A stretch of DNA of 64,000 nt from contig OY970383.1 of the NCBI GenBank assembly GCA_963719415.1, positions 186,001 through 250,000 of the forward strand, in the 5' to 3' direction. Source of the DNA: JAPLIS01 sp963719415 (lineage in GTDB: Bacteria > Babelota > Babeliae > Babelales > Vermiphilaceae). Shown here in pieces: positions 61,061 through 64,000 of this stretch. The translations under genes were made by a program, and so were the position numbers. How positions within the stretch are numbered: the first letter of the stretch is position 1; every line of letters begins with the position of its first letter. Under the pieces are notes generated by a model. It did not search any database. It was not told where the DNA came from and saw nothing but the letters and a program-made list of their open reading frames with translations.

Positions 61061-61077
61061 CCGGCCCCCATTCTAAA

Positions 61078-61134
61078 GTCGTGTAATATTGAGCAATTAC
61101 TCTATCTTAATAGTTGATAACAGGTTGGTATGAT
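61078..61134. repeat. second copy of the 40.9 kb intergenic repeat
   Basis: TAATATTGAGCAATTACT and TATCTTAATAGTTGATAA match 40892-40950 with a few changes. It marks the end of the GC-rich block just before the Vps62-like gene. Confidence 0.5.
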
Positions 61135-61158
61135 ACCTACTTTTTTCTACATTTTGCG

Positions 61159-62655
61159 TTACATTAATCCAAACGTTTGAAACATTCCTATATACCATGG
61201 CCGCTTATTGCCTGGTGGTGGAGATTTTTTTGATTTATCTCTAACGCAGACGGCATTTGCCTGCATAGCCGGCTCTAACAAAGGACAAAAATGGTTTTCA
61301 TAAACAGTTATCGCATTTCGTCCCTTATCTTCATCTTCAATACTTCCCGGCCATATTTTAAGCGCAACTGAAGCAACGCCTCGGGGACCCAAATCGCCCT
61401 TCCATTCAAGATAGCCAAAATAATCTGGATTATTATACATAAGTAAGGGATTGTATCCAGCACTTTTTTTCAATACAGTACGACATACCGTATGTTCTGT
61501 TAATTCCCATAAACGACCCTTTTGAGTTACATCATTTGCAAATCCATAGACACGCGTATACACTCCTTGTTTAGGGTAATTACCATGACCACCATACGCT
61601 GCAAAAACATACGGTCTACCATCACCACTAATAGTAAACTCTTCTAATTCATTGCCCTTGGAACCGGGAGCATACATCCACATTCCTTGATCTTTGGTTC
61701 CATGAGAACCATAATAGATTGCCTCAAGGTTATCACCATCACCAGAACAGTTCACTTTCAAGGTAATATGTTCTAAATCTCCTTCATGCGCATTCTGAAA
61801 GGCCATTACATCACCTTTATACAAAGTTCCCAATCTGGTATTGATAGTATACGGTTGGTTATATCCATACAAACAGAGATATTGTATATACAAAATGTTT
61901 TTATTCGGTACAAAATAGCCAAACTCATCCTTTTTATAGATAGGCTTTCTCTTTTCATCAAGACCATCTATTATTTTTCCATAATACGTCAAAACATGAA
62001 TGGGAACAGGATTTACCGGATTTGAACCATAAAAAATGTTACGATCATATATTTTTTCATCATCAAGCTTACCTTGCCATATATGATAATCGCCTGTAGG
62101 GTTTTCTGCGGTGAGTTCTGCTAATTTTCTAAAAGTTACCTGACCTGCATGCATAACAAAAGTGCCTTTTCCAGCATTGTTTTTTCCCGTTCGCACGGCT
62201 GTTGTTTGACCAGCAAAAAATTCTCGCGGATCTATTGGTCCCGCTAAATCATCAGAATGGAGGTATAGAAGAGGAATATATTTTTTTACTTTATCAAGAA
62301 CTTTTATTTCTTGCGTATACAATTCAATTAGATAGTCATCTGTTTCGGTCTCTAGCTTTTGTATATAGAATGCTCTTTCTTGAGCAATAGAAGGAGCGTG
62401 TACTTGTTGTGAGGGCCCGACATAATGCGCTGGTGGAGATAAAATAAAACCAGTAATAGGTTTTTTGTCTATTAAAGCTTTTAAAGCTTTTGTCCCTATT
62501 GAACCATATTTTCCTATCATCGTCACCACATTCTTAGCACCTCTATAAACAGTATCAAATATATTCACCGTCGTAGTACTGGCAAAGATCGTTAACAAAA
62601 AAAATAATAATATAATCAAAAAATTATTTTTTTTGTTAAAATTATTATTTTTCAT
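61159..62655 (-). CDS. exported Vps62/DUF946-like protein
   Basis: A signal peptide (FLIILLFFLLTIFASTTTV) precedes a 480-residue protein. Its second half matches the Vps62 (PF06101) pattern known mainly from fungi, plants and protists: NAHEGDLEHITLKV (compare the family N-x-GDWEH-x-T-L-R), IYYGSHG, PYVFAAYGGHGNYPKQGVY (compare YxxxHGHAxYP), FANDVTQKG (compare IRNDxxxxG) and YLEWKGDLGPRG (compare WGP). The family role is poorly defined; the yeast gene was named for vacuolar sorting. Presence with a bacterial signal peptide suggests acquisition from a host and secretion. The N-terminal 100 residues are lineage-specific. Confidence 0.77.
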   Translation of the reverse strand: MKNNNFNKKNNFLIILLFFLLTIFASTTTVNIFDTVYRGAKNVVTMIGKYGSIGTKALKALIDKKPITGFILSPPAHYVGPSQQVHAPSIAQERAFYIQKLETETDDYLIELYTQEIKVLDKVKKYIPLLYLHSDDLAGPIDPREFFAGQTTAVRTGKNNAGKGTFVMHAGQVTFRKLAELTAENPTGDYHIWQGKLDDEKIYDRNIFYGSNPVNPVPIHVLTYYGKIIDGLDEKRKPIYKKDEFGYFVPNKNILYIQYLCLYGYNQPYTINTRLGTLYKGDVMAFQNAHEGDLEHITLKVNCSGDGDNLEAIYYGSHGTKDQGMWMYAPGSKGNELEEFTISGDGRPYVFAAYGGHGNYPKQGVYTRVYGFANDVTQKGRLWELTEHTVCRTVLKKSAGYNPLLMYNNPDYFGYLEWKGDLGPRGVASVALKIWPGSIEDEDKGRNAITVYENHFCPLLEPAMQANAVCVRDKSKKSPPPGNKRPWYIGMFQTFGLM

Positions 62656-62749
62656 ACCGTTCCCTTTATCTATTAATGAGCATGTATTCTATTAATTAAA
62701 ATCAATTAATTAAAATCGATTAATAAAACATATTCATCTTAATCTTACA

Positions 62750-63445
62750 TTATACTGGTAGATAACTCTTTTTATGCAATACTTTACTCAATAAAGGCTT
62801 TCTTGCTTGATAAACTTTCTCAGCAGCAACATCTATAGCACCAGCTGAATCAAGAAATTTATCGTTACGAGCAAAATCACAAGCAGAGGTAAGAGTGTTT
62901 GCAATATCATGAGGAAAACCAATAAAGGTACCGGCACAAGCAGAATCAAGAGTAGCAGAATTACCGAGACAAATACTATCAAGGACTGTAGCAATATGAG
63001 CCACATTTAAAGCCATGTTTGCAGCACCAAAATTATCATACACAGCTCTACGCGCAACCGCAGCAATAGCAGGCAAATTAAATAAAACAGAATTGTTAGC
63101 CTTACGAGCAATGGTAATATATTTAGCCAGGTTACTAGCAGCAAAATCTCCAGCACCGCCACAAATAAAAATAGTCTGTTCGCAATCATCGTGCACTACA
63201 GGCTTATTCGCACTATTCATAACCGGTCTACCTACATTCATAGTATACACAGCGAGTTCAGCAAGATTAGCAACAAAATCTCTCGTTTTTCCTTGCACCC
63301 AATAATCACCCCTATCTCGCCCTTGATCTAATCTTTGCATACCGCTACCAAACCTACCGTCATGAGCAGCATATACGTTACTAAAAAATCCCCAAAAACT
63401 GAGTAACGCAATTAAATATAATTGCATGAAAAAACGATTTCGCAT
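62750..63445 (-). CDS. exported Ala-rich protein of unknown function, 231 aa
   Basis: The signal peptide (LYLIALLSFWGFFSNVYA) is followed by an Arg/Gly/Asp-rich segment (HDGRFGSGMQRLDQGRDRGD) and a mainly helical Ala/Asn-rich region with five cysteines. GGAGDFAASNLAKYI, SICLGNSATLDSACAGTFIGFP and NTLTSACDFARNDKFLDSAGA have a repeat-like spacing, suggesting an alpha-helical repeat fold. I do not recognise it. It lies about 95 bases upstream of the Vps62-like gene in the same direction, so they may be co-expressed. Confidence 0.65.
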   Translation of the reverse strand: MRNRFFMQLYLIALLSFWGFFSNVYAAHDGRFGSGMQRLDQGRDRGDYWVQGKTRDFVANLAELAVYTMNVGRPVMNSANKPVVHDDCEQTIFICGGAGDFAASNLAKYITIARKANNSVLFNLPAIAAVARRAVYDNFGAANMALNVAHIATVLDSICLGNSATLDSACAGTFIGFPHDIANTLTSACDFARNDKFLDSAGAIDVAAEKVYQARKPLLSKVLHKKSYLPV

Positions 63446-63792
63446 ACTCTTTCTCTTTCTGTTTTTTTATCATATTACTTTTTCTTTTTCTATCTCCAAA
63501 ACTACACTACTTCTACCCTAAAAAACTACTCTATTTATATTTTACCGTAGCTCTATTTTAGACCTACTGTACTTTAAACCCAAAAATTAATTCTATATCT
63601 ATCGCATCAATAATATTCGCCTCAACCATATTTGAAAAATCAGCGCACATTTTTATACTACAAACTTAAAATCACCTGTTTATATATAACATCCAAGTCT
63701 CGCAATTCTCTTTGCATGAGCTAGCTACTTTTTTAAATCCTACTTTTTCGTACGTTCTTATCAAAGCTATATAGTTATACTATAATTAACTT
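63446..63792. other. intergenic, nothing recognised
   Basis: About 350 bases of AT-rich sequence with a pyrimidine bias on the plus strand near 63490-63640. I see no RNA gene, strong hairpin or convincing reading frame. Confidence 0.4.
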
Positions 63793-64000
63793 TTAACCCT
63801 TAATTTTCTTCAAAAAATCGTTAACTTCTTTACCTGACTTTAATATAATTACTGGCTTTCCCGCTTGCGTACTACTTTCTATATGATCAACTATTTTTGC
63901 CCGAGATCGATTTTTAAAATGCCAAACCCATCTTAAAAACTCTAGAAACTTAAATCCAGTTATTCGCTGTTTACATTCTATGGCCATACCAGGAATCACT
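63793..64000 (-). CDS. 3' part of a possible PD-(D/E)XK nuclease-like gene, cut by the window edge
   Basis: The frame is open from the window edge to 63793 and encodes 68 or more residues, basic and lacking a signal peptide. GMAIECKQRI at the start of the visible part resembles the ExK strand of PD-(D/E)XK nucleases, such as small Holliday junction resolvase-like or restriction-like proteins. KIVDHIESSTQAGKPVIILKSGKEVNDFLKKI could be the following helix and strand. A GTG at the very edge is in frame, but the gene probably starts outside. The assignment is tentative. Confidence 0.45.
   Translation of the reverse strand, partial: VIPGMAIECKQRITGFKFLEFLRWVWHFKNRSRAKIVDHIESSTQAGKPVIILKSGKEVNDFLKKIKG

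Overview
The window is an AT-rich bacterial chromosome segment read with the standard bacterial code (trxB and the gene ending at 58876 stop at TGA). The encoded proteins point to a Gram-negative-type, host-associated bacterium. There is a Tol envelope complex, a very large share of small Sec-exported proteins of unknown function, ankyrin proteins with signal peptides, a eukaryote-like Vps62-family protein, and two of the AAA-ATPase/PD-(D/E)XK proteins that are abundant in obligate protist symbionts. My best guess is candidate phylum Dependentiae (TM6) or a similar amoeba/protist associate. This is inference from gene content; no 16S gene is present.

Layout. 0.2-5.3 kb is housekeeping: tsf, frr, tRNA-Leu(UAG), a divergent trigger factor, trxB, rpmH, rnpA and a degenerate-looking yidD. 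5.7-8.1 kb holds phoH and an exported beta-carbonic anhydrase on the minus strand. 8.3-11.4 kb holds exported accessory proteins, including two paralogues with a KK-Y/H-WY membrane motif, the first frameshifted. 11.8-18.2 kb is thrS (lacking TGS), an AAA/PD-DExK gene, xerC/D and mrdA (PBP2). 18.5-20.9 kb is a three-gene family of exported proteins, each with its own promoter and terminator; the third is split at a G7 tract. 21-28.2 kb is a minus-strand block with rpmB-rpsT, ftsH, and tolQ-tolR-tolA/tonB-tolB. 28.4-31.5 kb is rsmG plus an ABC-2 exporter with two tandem permeases. 31.8-44.7 kb is accessory: Nudix, an MNQ-repeat protein flanked by two small paralogues, two tandem exported M3 peptidases, and a cluster of ankyrin genes broken at poly-A runs. 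44.7-51.8 kb holds a second AAA/PD-DExK gene, a MATE transporter, gatC-gatA and a PAP2-like protein. 52-60.5 kb is a tandem array of eight related genes on the minus strand. 61-64 kb has the Vps62-like gene, another exported unknown and a truncated gene.

Most interesting. The 52-60.5 kb array encodes secreted or membrane-anchored proteins with a nearly constant leader, linker and membrane segment but unrelated C-terminal tails. Seven of the eight copies have their own promoter and hairpin terminator. Two remote relatives lie at 9.2-11.4 kb. This looks like a lineage-specific diversifying surface or effector family. Alongside it, several exported genes carry homopolymer frameshifts (G7, A7, A10, A11), and many carry in-frame minisatellites. 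The intergenic spaces carry a dispersed family of small elements with variable GC-rich hairpin cores; one core has expanded into six 28-bp tandem copies.
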